From positions 48,836,768-48,900,767 of the forward strand of contig CM043944.1 of assembly GCA_014529385.2 (NCBI GenBank): DNA of 64,000 nucleotides, given 5' to 3'. Each line of letters starts with the position of its first letter. The stretch's first letter is position 1. The DNA comes from Adiantum capillus-veneris (Eukaryota; Streptophyta; Polypodiopsida; Polypodiales; Pteridaceae). This document shows, in pieces, positions 1 through 9,269 of this stretch. The notes under the pieces are model-generated. The model did not search any database, was not told where the DNA came from, and worked only from the letters and a program-made list of their open reading frames with translations. A program made the position numbers and the translations under genes.

Positions 1-62
1 ATGCTAGTTAGCATATTGATCATGGTCGTTAGCACACTTTGTATGCTAGTTAGCATAGACAA
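1..62. repeat. AGCATA-type minisatellite remnant
   Basis: Two copies of a near-palindromic unit (ATGCTAGTTAGCAT) lie here about 40 bp apart. The same unit builds the arrays at about 16600-17165 and 19540-20845. Bases 63-178 are A+T-rich with no feature I can name, and end at the LTR of gypsy element A. Minisatellite on both sides of element A suggests that A landed within or next to such DNA. Confidence 0.6.
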
Positions 63-576
63 TATGAATGTCTACAGGATGTAGATGCCTACCATACATG
101 GAATGCTACTTGTCACACTATGCATACAAGCAATCATAATGGTATCGATGAAAATTAATGAATGAATGGAATACACAGTGATATCGGATTAGCCGCACCA
201 CCCTCTAGCCGGACCAAAGAAACTGAAGTTGGCTGGTTTTAAAAACCGCAGTCTCAAGAATCAACCCCAATTGGGGAGGAGCACAAAACCAAAAAACTGA
301 TAAAAAACATTGCTTTTAACATTCACCACTCCCTCTATACTTCTTCCACTAGCAGGCCACCATCGGTTTGGCCACACCCCCTCCATTATCACCAAAGGAA
401 AGAGGTCTCTCTCTCTCTTGCTCGTCTCCGTCAACACACCATCTCTCTCTTACCTTGCTTCTGTGTCACCTTGCCCAATGGGCGCATAAAACAAGTTGTC
501 TCTTGTTTTTCTTCCACTGGCGGGCCGCCATGCTTTTACAAGAGTCTTCCTCTCTCTTTTCCATTATTCATATTAG

Positions 577-578
<2 letters not shown>

Positions 579-627
<49 letters not shown>
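579..627. repeat. (CT)n microsatellite in left LTR A
   Basis: Uninterrupted CT dinucleotides for about 48 bp. The matching array in the right LTR (13817-13902) is nearly twice as long. Confidence 0.95.
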
Positions 628-629
<2 letters not shown>

Positions 630-898
630 CTCCTCGCTTGTCCATACTCCTGCCAAGCGGGCCGCCATCCCACCCTCCCCTCACACACTCTCTTGCCACC
701 TCACCAACCCCTCCTCTTGTTCGACATAAGGAGGGCCGACCCTTGTCTCACACACCCTCACACACTCTTTCTCTCTTCACACTACTCCCTCCCCTCACAC
801 TCACTCCTTCTCTCTCTCCCTACTCTTTCTCTCTCCCCCTTTGTCCTAACTCTCTCTCTTGCTCTCTGTGAGAACGGCCCCGTGGGTGCAATCCAATG

Positions 899-900
<2 letters not shown>

Positions 901-946
<46 letters not shown>
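901..946. repeat. (CT)n microsatellite at the LINE 5' junction
   Basis: CT dinucleotides directly abut the LINE 5' end. The right LTR, which lacks the LINE, has CT arrays at the matching place (14180 onward). This array is therefore the old target, and with 5559-5613 it would mask any target-site duplication. Confidence 0.9.
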
Positions 947-949
<3 letters not shown>

Positions 950-1174
950 GCAGCCGTTTTTTGACCTAGTAGACAACAGTCCACTCTTTTGATCATAACT
1001 TCTTCATCCGAACTCCGATTTGGGTGATCTATAGCCTCAATCGAAGAGCACGAAGTCCTCTACGCATTGATGTAAAGACAGAAATTTTCAGAGTTATGGA
1101 AGGCATTTCTGTAGCAGCATTTCCGAAGTGAACAGGTTCAACAAAATTGATTCTCATCTCCTATTTTACATACA

Positions 1175-2125
1175 ATGTCTTCCGGCACTCGCAAGGGTTC
1201 TTCTTCTTCAACAAGGTCCACAACCATTGTGGAAAATGATCCAAAATCTCCTAAGTATGGAGATAGCAACACAACCACCCAACCAACGACATCGGAAACC
1301 ATGATCATGGCGTACTTGGTATCATTGCAAGAGACCGTAAACAAACAAGGCGAAGACTTACGAGCACTTGCAATGGAGAATGGCACACTAAGGGTACTTG
1401 TGGTTGAGAATGAGAATCTCAAGAGGACACTTGAGATGCAAACAACACGTTTGATGCAACTTGAAGAGGAAGTCAAGGAATGTAAACGCTCTCTTGTGGA
1501 CTTCAATGCTTTGAAGGAGCGGATGAGCAAAGTAGAGCATGACCATGTATTGAAAGAGGAGAAATTTGACACTATGAGCCGGGATGTATGCGACATGAAA
1601 AATGTATGCACAAACAAGTCTTGGGCTGATGTATGTGGTAGCAATGTGGTTTCTAATTCCTCACTCATGCAAGCTATGGTTCAAACAAAGAATGTTGAGA
1701 ATGTGGATGTGGAGGAGTTGAAGGAACGGGAGCGACGTTCCAAGAACATTGTTATTCGTGGAATTCCCGAAGAGAAGTTAGAGACACCTCCTTCTCTTGC
1801 CATTGTTATTGAAGATTTCTTCAAAACCCACTTTGGCATGTCCGGAGTTATGGTATATGGAGCACATAGAGTGGGGAAGCAAGGAGCTCCTCGCTCGGGA
1901 GAACGGCCAATTGTATGCACCATGCCGGATGAGACCAAGCGAAAGATTATCCTTGATAATAGTTGGATCTATTTGAGGGATACAAAATGTTTTGTATGTG
2001 AAGATCGCACTATTAAGCAACAAAATATGCGTCGCAAGGCATATGAGGAAAAGAATAATAAAAACAAGGAGATCTCTCATGAAGAAAATGTGCCCAAGGA
2101 GGAGGCAAGTCTCTCAAGCAAATAG
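1175..2125 (+). CDS. LINE ORF1 protein: coiled coil plus RRM-like RNA-binding domain
   Basis: A 316-residue protein expected to coat LINE RNA in a trimeric ribonucleoprotein. Residues about 1-45 are Ser/Thr-rich and probably disordered. Residues about 50-135 show heptad-like Leu, Met and Val spacing (ENLKRTLEMQTTRLMQLEEE) typical of a coiled coil. An RRM-like block opens with NIVIRGIPEE at about residue 190 and runs to about 265, followed by a Lys/Glu-rich tail. This architecture resembles vertebrate L1 ORF1p (Transposase_22 type). Most plant L1 ORF1 proteins instead carry a DUF4283-like domain with a CCHC zinc knuckle, and no knuckle is present here. ORF1 ends in UAG at 2123-2125, and the same frame stays open into ORF2. 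The start is the first ATG after the leader. Confidence 0.85.
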   Translation: MSSGTRKGSSSSTRSTTIVENDPKSPKYGDSNTTTQPTTSETMIMAYLVSLQETVNKQGEDLRALAMENGTLRVLVVENENLKRTLEMQTTRLMQLEEEVKECKRSLVDFNALKERMSKVEHDHVLKEEKFDTMSRDVCDMKNVCTNKSWADVCGSNVVSNSSLMQAMVQTKNVENVDVEELKERERRSKNIVIRGIPEEKLETPPSLAIVIEDFFKTHFGMSGVMVYGAHRVGKQGAPRSGERPIVCTMPDETKRKIILDNSWIYLRDTKCFVCEDRTIKQQNMRRKAYEEKNNKNKEISHEENVPKEEASLSSK

Positions 2126-2131
2126 AGATGC

Positions 2132-5100
2132 GTGACCTATGAGACCGAGTTACAATTGAAAATATGCTTTTGGAATTGTAATGGATACCCATGGAATGCG
2201 GGGGTTGGCATTGATGAACTAACAAGCAAAGCCGATGTTGTACTTCTTGTTGAAACTTGGGAGCATGATACACAAAGGATTAACGGCTTGGAGGATTACA
2301 ATGTACATTCATTGATGTGGTCAAAGAATCTCAAGCAACGAAGAGGACAAGGAGGGTTAGCATGTATGGTTAAGAAAGGATTGGAAGATTTTGTATCAAT
2401 TGTGAAAGATGACAAGTACAAACGTTATGTATGGCTGAAAATTATGACACCAAAAAGAGCACCCATTTTTGTAGCCGGTTGCTACATTCCTCATCATGAT
2501 TCTCCCTTTTATGCTTGCATGGATAGAGATCAACCATTTTCTGATTTGGAAGAGGACATTGCTTATTTCAAAGGTGAAGGTGATGTTATTGTATTTGGGG
2601 ATATGAATGCTCGCACAAAAACATTGCAACATGATACTCAACAATTTGATATGCCATACATCTCAAGGGAGTTGGAGGAAGTTCACTTGTATGATCGTAC
2701 TTCAATGGATGAGAAAGAGCTGGATCACTATGGAAAGTTACTTTTACACATGTGTAATAGCACGGGTATGCTCATTGCCAATGGTGTATCTTTGTGGAGT
2801 GGAACCAATGGATTTACATGTAGAAGACATAATGGGGATAGTGTGATTGACTATATGCTACTCTCTCTAGCCATCATGTATCGCATAAAGAGTTTTATGT
2901 TTGGTCAATGGATCCCGGAATCCGACCATCGCACCTTATGTATTGACCTTTCATGTGGAGAAGCAACTAAGCATGATAATCTCAACCAAAGGAAAGAGAA
3001 GTTATCACTATGTATGGATTTCAAACGGGCACCAATGTACATTGAAATGGTTGAGCAAAAATTATGGATGACAAAGCTTCAATGTGATGCACCATTGGAA
3101 ACTAAATGGGAAGCTTTCAAGAAAGCTATTTGTTCTTGTGCGGAAGAATGCTTTGCCATAAAGCATCTCCATGGTATCCACAAAGATAGATCACGCAAAA
3201 GGTGGTTTGATAAAGAATATCAAGATGCTCGAAAGTCCTTGATAAAGCTTGATGCAACTATGGACAAAGACAACTATCAAAGTCATTTGCGTACATACAA
3301 GGCATTGATTCAAAAGAAGAGAAGAAGATGGGAAGTAAAGCAACAAGAATTTCAAGTCCAAGAAAAGGCACATGCATGTGGAAGATTTTGGAGAAACTTG
3401 AGAGGCAAGCGGGTTGAGAATTTTGGTAACTTGAGTCTAGTGGATATGTACACACATTGTAGGCAATTATATGAGCAAGAAAATACTGAAAAAATGCCAT
3501 TTTATGGTTCACTCCCATGTATGCCGTCTTTTTTTACTATTGAGGATGTATGCGGTGGGCTTGAAAAGTTGGCCACTCGCAAAGCGGGAGATCTTCAAGG
3601 TATCAAGCCGGAGATGATCAAATGGACGGGAGATTTTACCCATGAGTGGATGTGTGATATGTTCAACCTTGCACTTCAACATGGTATGCCTTATGATTGG
3701 AGTACTAATTGGGTTAAGCCTTTGCATAAAGGAGGGGATGTAAAGAATGTAAGCAACTACCGGACTATAATGATTGGGTCTCTTATGGCAAAGTTGTTTG
3801 GGTGCATAATGGAGATGAAATTGAGTGATTGGGCTGAAGAGAATGACAAGCATGCAAAGGGACAAGCGGGTTTTCGTCGATGCCATAGCACCATTGATCA
3901 TCTTGTCACTCTTCGTGTTCTCATGGAGGAAAGTCGGTTGAAAGGCAAGCGATTGTATTGTTGTTTTGTGGACTTTAAGAAAGCCTTTGATATGATTCCA
4001 CGTAACAATTTGTGGAGAAGGATGGAAGAACTCCAAGTGCCAAGTGAGTTTATGCTTGCGGTTTCTCGAATCTATGAGAAGGTGATTTGTCAATTGCGCA
4101 TGGGAAGAGAAATTTTAGAAATTTTTGTAAGCACTATTGGGGTTAAACAAGGATGTCCATTGTCACCAACTCTCTTTGGTCTATGTATCGATCAATTGGA
4201 ACAAATGGTACTTGACTTTATGCAAGAAGAAGGCATTGAAGAGGTCACTATTTGCAATGCGGTAATCATGCTTTTGTTGTATGCAGATGATGTAGTGCTT
4301 CTAGCACACACTTTAGAAGATGCACAAAAGCTTATGGTTGTCCTTGAGAACTTTTGCTTGCATAGTGGGCTGATTGTAAATGAATCCAAAACAAAGGTTA
4401 TGCTTGTGAAAACCAACCATAAGGAGAAGCCATGCATTGTGTACAACAACGAGACACTTGAAGTTGTTGAGAGCTTTAAGTACCTTGGCCTTGAGGTTCC
4501 ATCCAATCACAAGTGGCATGAATGTGCTATGCGTCGTTTGGAAGCGGGAAAGAGAGCATATTATGCATTTGAGAACATGTGTAATGCGGGAAACATCAAG
4601 TGTTGGGTTCTCAAGAAGTATCTTTTTGATGCATTGGTGACACCGGTTCTTCTTTATGGAGTTGAAGTGTGGGGCGGGAGCATCTCAAAGTCTACTTGGA
4701 AAGAGTTTGAGAATGTCCAAAAGCGTTTTCTTACAAACTTTCTCCAAGTTAAGACACAAACACCATATATGCTCTTACTTCTTGAGTCGGGATCTCTTCC
4801 AATTGAGGTTATGGGCATGGAAAGGGTTGTGGAGTACATGATAAAGATGCGTCAAAACCCCTCACATCGACTTCCTACAATTGCATGGGAAGCAAGCAAA
4901 AAAGTTCAAAAGACGCATAAAAGCAAGATCTTGAGCACGGGATGGATGCAAGACATAAAGAAGTGGTTTGGGAGATGGGATGCATTACACTTGCTACATG
5001 ATGCTTCAATTGACTCTCAAGTGAATGAAGCTTTTCTACAACGCCAATGTATTACGGCTTGGGAGAAATCCGGTGGGTCACGCTTCATACATTACACCAC

Positions 5101-5524
5101 CTATATTGCCCCCAACTACAAAACCATGTTCTTCGCTGAGAGAGGAAACCGTACTCACACTTTTATGCTTGAGCCTATTCCCTTGTCCGCGATACGCACT
5201 ATCGCAGTAATTCGGCTTAGCTCCCATTTCCTTCGATGCGAGATAGGGCGTTGGGGCAATGGAGAAGAGTCAAATCGATTGTGCACATTATGCTCACTGC
5301 AAGTTCGAGAGTCTGAGTACCACACACTACTAGAGTGCTCAGCTTTTGATCACATCCGAACTTGCTTCTCTCACATTTTTAGCCATAACTTAGACCTACA
5401 CACTTTCCTCTCCCAGCCAAAGTGTGGGCTCTCCATTGCGACTCTCATCACTACAATTTTGGAGCATCGAGAGTCACTCATCAGCCATACACATACTACA
5501 TCACATGTAACTTTGGTCCCATAG
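2132..5524 (+). CDS. LINE ORF2: AP endonuclease, reverse transcriptase, zinc finger
   Basis: A polyprotein of about 1130 residues for target-primed reverse transcription. Residues 10-275 are an APE-type endonuclease (FWNCNG, VETW, GDMNART, a Tyr at IDYMLL, SDHR). The reverse transcriptase spans about 530-800, with KAFD, QGCPLSP and catalytic YADD near residue 717. A CX2CX9HX4C zinc finger sits near 1050. The open frame is uninterrupted. The start is a puzzle: the frame equals that of ORF1, the only separator is the UAG at 2123, and the first in-frame ATG comes about 60 codons in, after the endonuclease Asn and Glu motifs. The nominal start at 2132 is GTG. Translation therefore needs UAG readthrough, reinitiation or a non-AUG start. 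The nearby ATGs at 2128 and 2139 are out of frame. Confidence 0.9.
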   Translation: MTYETELQLKICFWNCNGYPWNAGVGIDELTSKADVVLLVETWEHDTQRINGLEDYNVHSLMWSKNLKQRRGQGGLACMVKKGLEDFVSIVKDDKYKRYVWLKIMTPKRAPIFVAGCYIPHHDSPFYACMDRDQPFSDLEEDIAYFKGEGDVIVFGDMNARTKTLQHDTQQFDMPYISRELEEVHLYDRTSMDEKELDHYGKLLLHMCNSTGMLIANGVSLWSGTNGFTCRRHNGDSVIDYMLLSLAIMYRIKSFMFGQWIPESDHRTLCIDLSCGEATKHDNLNQRKEKLSLCMDFKRAPMYIEMVEQKLWMTKLQCDAPLETKWEAFKKAICSCAEECFAIKHLHGIHKDRSRKRWFDKEYQDARKSLIKLDATMDKDNYQSHLRTYKALIQKKRRRWEVKQQEFQVQEKAHACGRFWRNLRGKRVENFGNLSLVDMYTHCRQLYEQENTEKMPFYGSLPCMPSFFTIEDVCGGLEKLATRKAGDLQGIKPEMIKWTGDFTHEWMCDMFNLALQHGMPYDWSTNWVKPLHKGGDVKNVSNYRTIMIGSLMAKLFGCIMEMKLSDWAEENDKHAKGQAGFRRCHSTIDHLVTLRVLMEESRLKGKRLYCCFVDFKKAFDMIPRNNLWRRMEELQVPSEFMLAVSRIYEKVICQLRMGREILEIFVSTIGVKQGCPLSPTLFGLCIDQLEQMVLDFMQEEGIEEVTICNAVIMLLLYADDVVLLAHTLEDAQKLMVVLENFCLHSGLIVNESKTKVMLVKTNHKEKPCIVYNNETLEVVESFKYLGLEVPSNHKWHECAMRRLEAGKRAYYAFENMCNAGNIKCWVLKKYLFDALVTPVLLYGVEVWGGSISKSTWKEFENVQKRFLTNFLQVKTQTPYMLLLLESGSLPIEVMGMERVVEYMIKMRQNPSHRLPTIAWEASKKVQKTHKSKILSTGWMQDIKKWFGRWDALHLLHDASIDSQVNEAFLQRQCITAWEKSGGSRFIHYTTYIAPNYKTMFFAERGNRTHTFMLEPIPLSAIRTIAVIRLSSHFLRCEIGRWGNGEESNRLCTLCSLQVRESEYHTLLECSAFDHIRTCFSHIFSHNLDLHTFLSQPKCGLSIATLITTILEHRESLISHTHTTSHVTLVP

Positions 5525-5538
5525 GTCATATTTGACCT
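5523..5538 (+). other. 3' terminal hairpin of the LINE
   Basis: AGGTCA-TATT-TGACCT forms a perfect 6-bp stem with a 4-base loop overlapping the ORF2 stop. It lies about 20 bases before the LINE end. Some LINE groups have reverse transcriptases that recognise a 3' stem-loop; that role is inferred here. Confidence 0.5.
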
Positions 5539-5556
5539 CCGAGGATGATAATAAAA

Positions 5557-5558
<2 letters not shown>

Positions 5559-5613
<55 letters not shown>
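5559..5613. repeat. (CT)n microsatellite at the LINE 3' junction
   Basis: About 27 CT units follow directly after the ATAAAATAT end of the LINE. The sequence then resumes LTR A similarity at CGAAGGC (matching about 14952). A poly(C) run of about 18 lies at 5695-5712. Confidence 0.92.
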
Positions 5614-5616
<3 letters not shown>

Positions 5617-6372
5617 GGCTCGAAGGCGTAGTGAAAAACACTCTCCCTCTCTTTCTCATAATACACACACACTCCCCGTCCCTCTCACATGCCATCCCCC
5701 CCCCCCCCCCCCAGCCTGTGTAGAGAAATTATATATATATTATATATACATGTATAATAAAATACTCCCTCTCTCTCGTTCACACCTACACACACTCACA
5801 CCACCCCCACATACATATGCACACATACTCACAACACCCATACCTTCACACGATTACAAAAAGCACACACACGCATTTACGCACTCAAACATACACACCC
5901 ATATATATATATATACAGTACATGCACGGATATCCGCACACACAAGAAAGTAAAAAAAAAAAAGGAATTGACATCATCGACAAAGAAGAAATACGGCCAA
6001 CTCGTGCAATGCCGACACTGAAATAAGCAAAGACGCCGAAGGCATGCCCCGACTGGCACCGAAAGGAAGTGACACGTAGCATCTCGGCATCACGCAACAA
6101 AATACCAACTTTGGCAGCATTAAACCTCACACCAGCCACCCGAACCATCAAAAAAACCCCTTGTAAATGCCCCGAAGCGCCACTCTTTTCAAATAACCTA
6201 GACAACGGCTAGTGGATTGTAAAAAATCTCCCCATCCCACTCTCACTCCCTTTCTCTCTATCTCTACCTTCTCTCCCCTTCTATCTCTCTCACTAGAGAG
6301 TCATATAGACTCTCTACAGCGACCAGTGGATATCTATAAGAACCATTGGGTAAAGACCACCACTCAAGCCAA

Positions 6373-6379
6373 TATAAAG
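6373..6379 (+). promoter_or_regulatory. Probable TATA box of left LTR A
   Basis: AATATAAAGAGGCCTCCGCT sits where the right LTR has TATATAAATAGGCCTCCGCT. The box fits the U3/R boundary but is altered in this copy. Confidence 0.5.
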
Positions 6380-6879
6380 AGGCCTCCGCTAAGCACAAAG
6401 GAGGAACACACTAGCTCCATGCGTTGTACATTTGATGCACCACTAAGTACATAATGCACCTCCCAATCTAGGGAGCTCAGGGCATCATGATTTCTTGCAA
6501 GCATGGGCATTTTAGCATTAGCAACGTCACCATCATCACCAATCTCCACCCATACCATGGTTGAGTTACTAGTCACGACCACCCCATGCACATAAGGCAC
6601 TCACTATTCCCCTCCCTGCAAGGCAACATGAGCACGCTAGGATTGAATGCACCAATACCATGCTACCCCGGGCCACTCTCGATGCTGGTGATTAATGTCG
6701 TCGGTGGCTGCATCGTCTTGATGTTTCCCTCAACTAACCTCCCACTAACGTGCTAACCTGCCACTAACTCCAAAACTTCACCATGCACCATATGGTGCTC
6801 TCATTCTATCATGCATCCTCAGTGCCAAGAGTAAGGTTGGTAATAGTCAAGACCACCGTTTGTAAGTATTATCACCATG

Positions 6880-6885
6880 AATAAA
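6880..6885 (+). terminator. AATAAA polyadenylation signal in left LTR A
   Basis: AATAAAAGTGTGCAATGCTG is conserved with the right LTR at 16301 and lies about 500 bases after the TATA box, as expected at the R/U5 edge. Confidence 0.5.
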
Positions 6886-7230
6886 AGTGTGCAATGCTGT
6901 CTTGATCTTTGAGTCCATTCTCTATTCTCCTTAGCTTTGTTTTCCCCACATTCGCGGGATGTTTCATCTCTTATATATCACTCTACTTGTGCTTCATCAC
7001 GTGCGGCCTCTCCAGTCAGTCAGTATGCTCCATTCTGACCTTGTCACATACCTCTCTCGTACACACACTCCTGGTCCTGTTGACTAGGCATTTTCTACAT
7101 CCGGACATTGGTGGTGCCCCTCTCTAGTTATATGATAACTCCTACCTTGAGATGATGCATGGGGATGTTCAGGCTATGTGTGGTGAAGAGGCCACCCCAT
7201 ATGGCATGTCATTTCCGGTTATCATTTTCT

Positions 7231-7250
7231 TGGCGCCCCCACCGAGGATC
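7231..7250 (+). promoter_or_regulatory. Primer-binding-like site of element A
   Basis: TGGCGCCCCCACCGAGGATC lies six bases after the LTR end ATCA. Element B has nearly the same motif (TGGTGCCCCCACGGAGGATC) at the same place. It resembles a tRNA 3' acceptor complement. I cannot name the tRNA with certainty. Confidence 0.65.
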
Positions 7251-8101
7251 CTTTCATGAAACCCTACAGTTTACAAAATTGAAACCCATAAAATTTTGTG
7301 GATGGATGAATGGTTAGCAGGGTTTTCTAACTGGACAACAGAAGAAGAAGATCTCCAATCATAGCTAGACGAACTTCGCATCTCCATCAAAGCTCGAGTG
7401 CCAGGCATAACGGAAATCAATTTGCAGTGGTAAAGTCAACCAACATGTCAGACCCAGTGGATATACATAGGCGGGGTTCCAAGGAGAATAAGGATGAAGT
7501 CAAGACCATGTCCGCAACCTATGACCAACCCGCAACAACAAGATGGAGGGAGATCTGCACAATAGAGAATCAAAACTATTCTAATTTGAGAATCGGGTAA
7601 CTCAAGTCATCGAGGTAATTATCACAATCAATTTCCAAGTCGCACCTGATGCTACAGCACAAATAACAGAAGCACATGCTCACGTTCTCACTAGAGAGAC
7701 TAGGGATATACTAAGCTTGTTTTAGGAAAGAACACCACACTCTCCCACAAGATTGGATAGTGACTAAGCACCTCTAAGCTTTACATGAATCCGTACAACT
7801 TACCTCAAGGCAGATCACACATGTCGATATGAGTACGCTCAATCAAGGTAATACTAGAATGGAAGGCTCACTACGAGCACATGATCAACACCATGCTGGG
7901 TGGGGAGTGCTTCTTTGAGGTTCTGGCATCATATCAGCCATTTGTCTTACCTTTGGTACAAGGCAATGTACCGTTTGAGATTTTAATCTATGTTCTAGTA
8001 TAAAAAGGGTATACACGCCTCCTTGTAAAGAAAAAAAAAACTTTTGATTGCAAGCTAAGCAGTGTGTCTTTCTAGCTCTCTCTCTCTCTCTCTCAGTAAT
8101 C
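7251..8101 (+). other. Untranslated leader of element A
   Basis: About 850 bp between the primer-binding-like site and the gag start. I see no open frame of note and no RNA gene. A short (CT)n run lies just before gag (8078-8094). Confidence 0.5.
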
Positions 8102-9097
8102 ATGGCAGGTGTTGCATTTCCAACATTTAAAGGAAAGACGGGGAAGGATTTGGTAACAAATTTTTTAGACGACTCTGAAGTAGCATGTGTAGTAAGCAAC
8201 AAAGATACAGATGAATCCCACGTTAGAATCTTTAAGCATCTCATGAAGCTAGAAGTGAGGTCGTGGTACAATGCACTTCCACAATCAACTAAGGATAACT
8301 AAGAGCCCTTAAAAATTGCTTTTAAGAGGCACTTTGGGGGAGGTACCACTTCGGAGAAGCTGTGGCACAAGTTGAGAGACTTGAAGCAGGAGGGTCTTTT
8401 AGAGTATGCCACCTATGAGTCCAAGTTTGTGGATTTGTGGGAACGGTGGATTGAGTCACTAGAAAGAGGGGAAGCTGCACCCGATTTCCTAAAAAAGGAT
8501 CGGTTCACGCATGGCTTGTGGTCGCTTCCCAAAGAGAAGGTGAAGGGTAGATTCCCGGCTACGTACGAGTTAGCCGTTGAGATTGCTCTCCTTAAGGAAA
8601 AGAAGCTGTGGATGAAATCCAAAGAAACTGAGTCAACAAAAGCAAGAACATCACGTCGACCAACAACCACAACAACCACCATTCCTCCACCACCACCGAC
8701 TCCTAGGGTAAGAAATGACCAGCAAGATATATTGGCCCACATTACTGACCAACTACAGAATTTGTCTGTCCACTTAATACAGCAAGGAATGAATCAGGAA
8801 AGAGATCAAGACCCAAGAAGATCAAGACAACAAAACAAGGAGTATCATTGCTACAACTACGGAGAAGATGGTCACGGTATGTACTACTGTCCCAAAACAC
8901 GACAAAACTATAATAAAGGAGGTAGGAGAAAACAATTGTCACCCCCTAGAGAGAGAAAACCTCCACCCCGAGCACCATCCCCATCAACACAAATTGTATG
9001 TCCACCCCAGGCACCACCACAAGCACCCATTCCACCTCTTCCACCAGCACCACCACTTGATCACCCTGTAAACATCATAAGGTTAGAGGAGAAATGA
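8102..9097 (+). pseudogene. Element A gag (capsid and nucleocapsid), broken
   Basis: Structural protein for the virus-like particle. The frame opens at ATG 8102 (MAGVAFPTFKGKTG), which parallels element B gag (MAFSYPKFHGRSDED). It contains capsid-like helical sequence (YESKFVDLWERWIESL) and a Pro/Thr-rich linker. The zinc knuckle is degenerate: CYNYGEDGHGMYYC has Tyr where the second Cys should be. A Pro-rich tail ends at 9097. A TAA at 8300-8302 splits the frame. The coordinate start was chosen by alignment to element B, not from the longer open frame, which begins in CT repeats. Confidence 0.75.
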
Positions 9098-9269
9098 AAG
9101 GCTGTAGTAGTGAATCCACCCAGAGTAAAGGAGAGAGCTAAGAGTAAGGAGAATGTAACCTTTTTAGATACTAGAACCATTTGAAGCCATGACTGTAAAC
9201 TGATCTAGGAGGGAGAAGCCTACACAATCTGATGATGAGAGAAGCATGAAAGGAGAGACTAGCAAGAGG

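Larger units (their letters stand above)
947..5560 (+). mobile_element. Non-LTR retrotransposon (L1-like LINE), apparently full length
   Basis: An insertion of about 4.6 kb into a (CT)n array of LTR A. It has a 5' UTR of about 230 bp, ORF1 (1175-2125, coiled coil plus RRM-like domain), ORF2 (from about 2126 to 5524, APE endonuclease, reverse transcriptase, zinc finger) and a very short 3' end of about 35 bp. The 3' end carries a perfect 6-bp hairpin and ends in GATAATAAAATA before CT repeats. There is no long poly(A). Neither ORF is frameshifted, unlike every LTR element here, so this is the youngest or best-kept coding unit in the window. The exact 5' boundary is inferred from loss of similarity to the right LTR. 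Confidence 0.88.
179..7224 (+). repeat. Left (5') LTR of element A, interrupted by a LINE
   Basis: It starts TGATATCGGATTAGCC and matches the right LTR start at 13328 (TGATACCGGATTAGCC). Similarity runs through 181-945 and resumes at about 5614-6969, with the LINE between. It contains (CT)n arrays, a degenerate TATA box near 6373 and AATAAA at 6880. I place the end at ATCA (7221-7224), six bases before the primer-binding-like site. Without the LINE the LTR would be about 2.4 kb. Bases 6970-7224 have no match in the right LTR. The simple-repeat Ser-Leu open frames inside it are not genes. Confidence 0.82.

Noticed and set aside
368-976. Open frames in the CT-rich part of left LTR A
   Set aside because: Low-complexity translation of LTR DNA; the same DNA in the right LTR has different frames.
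3509-4506. Antisense open frames within LINE ORF2
   Set aside because: They lie opposite the strongly supported RT frame and show no motif.
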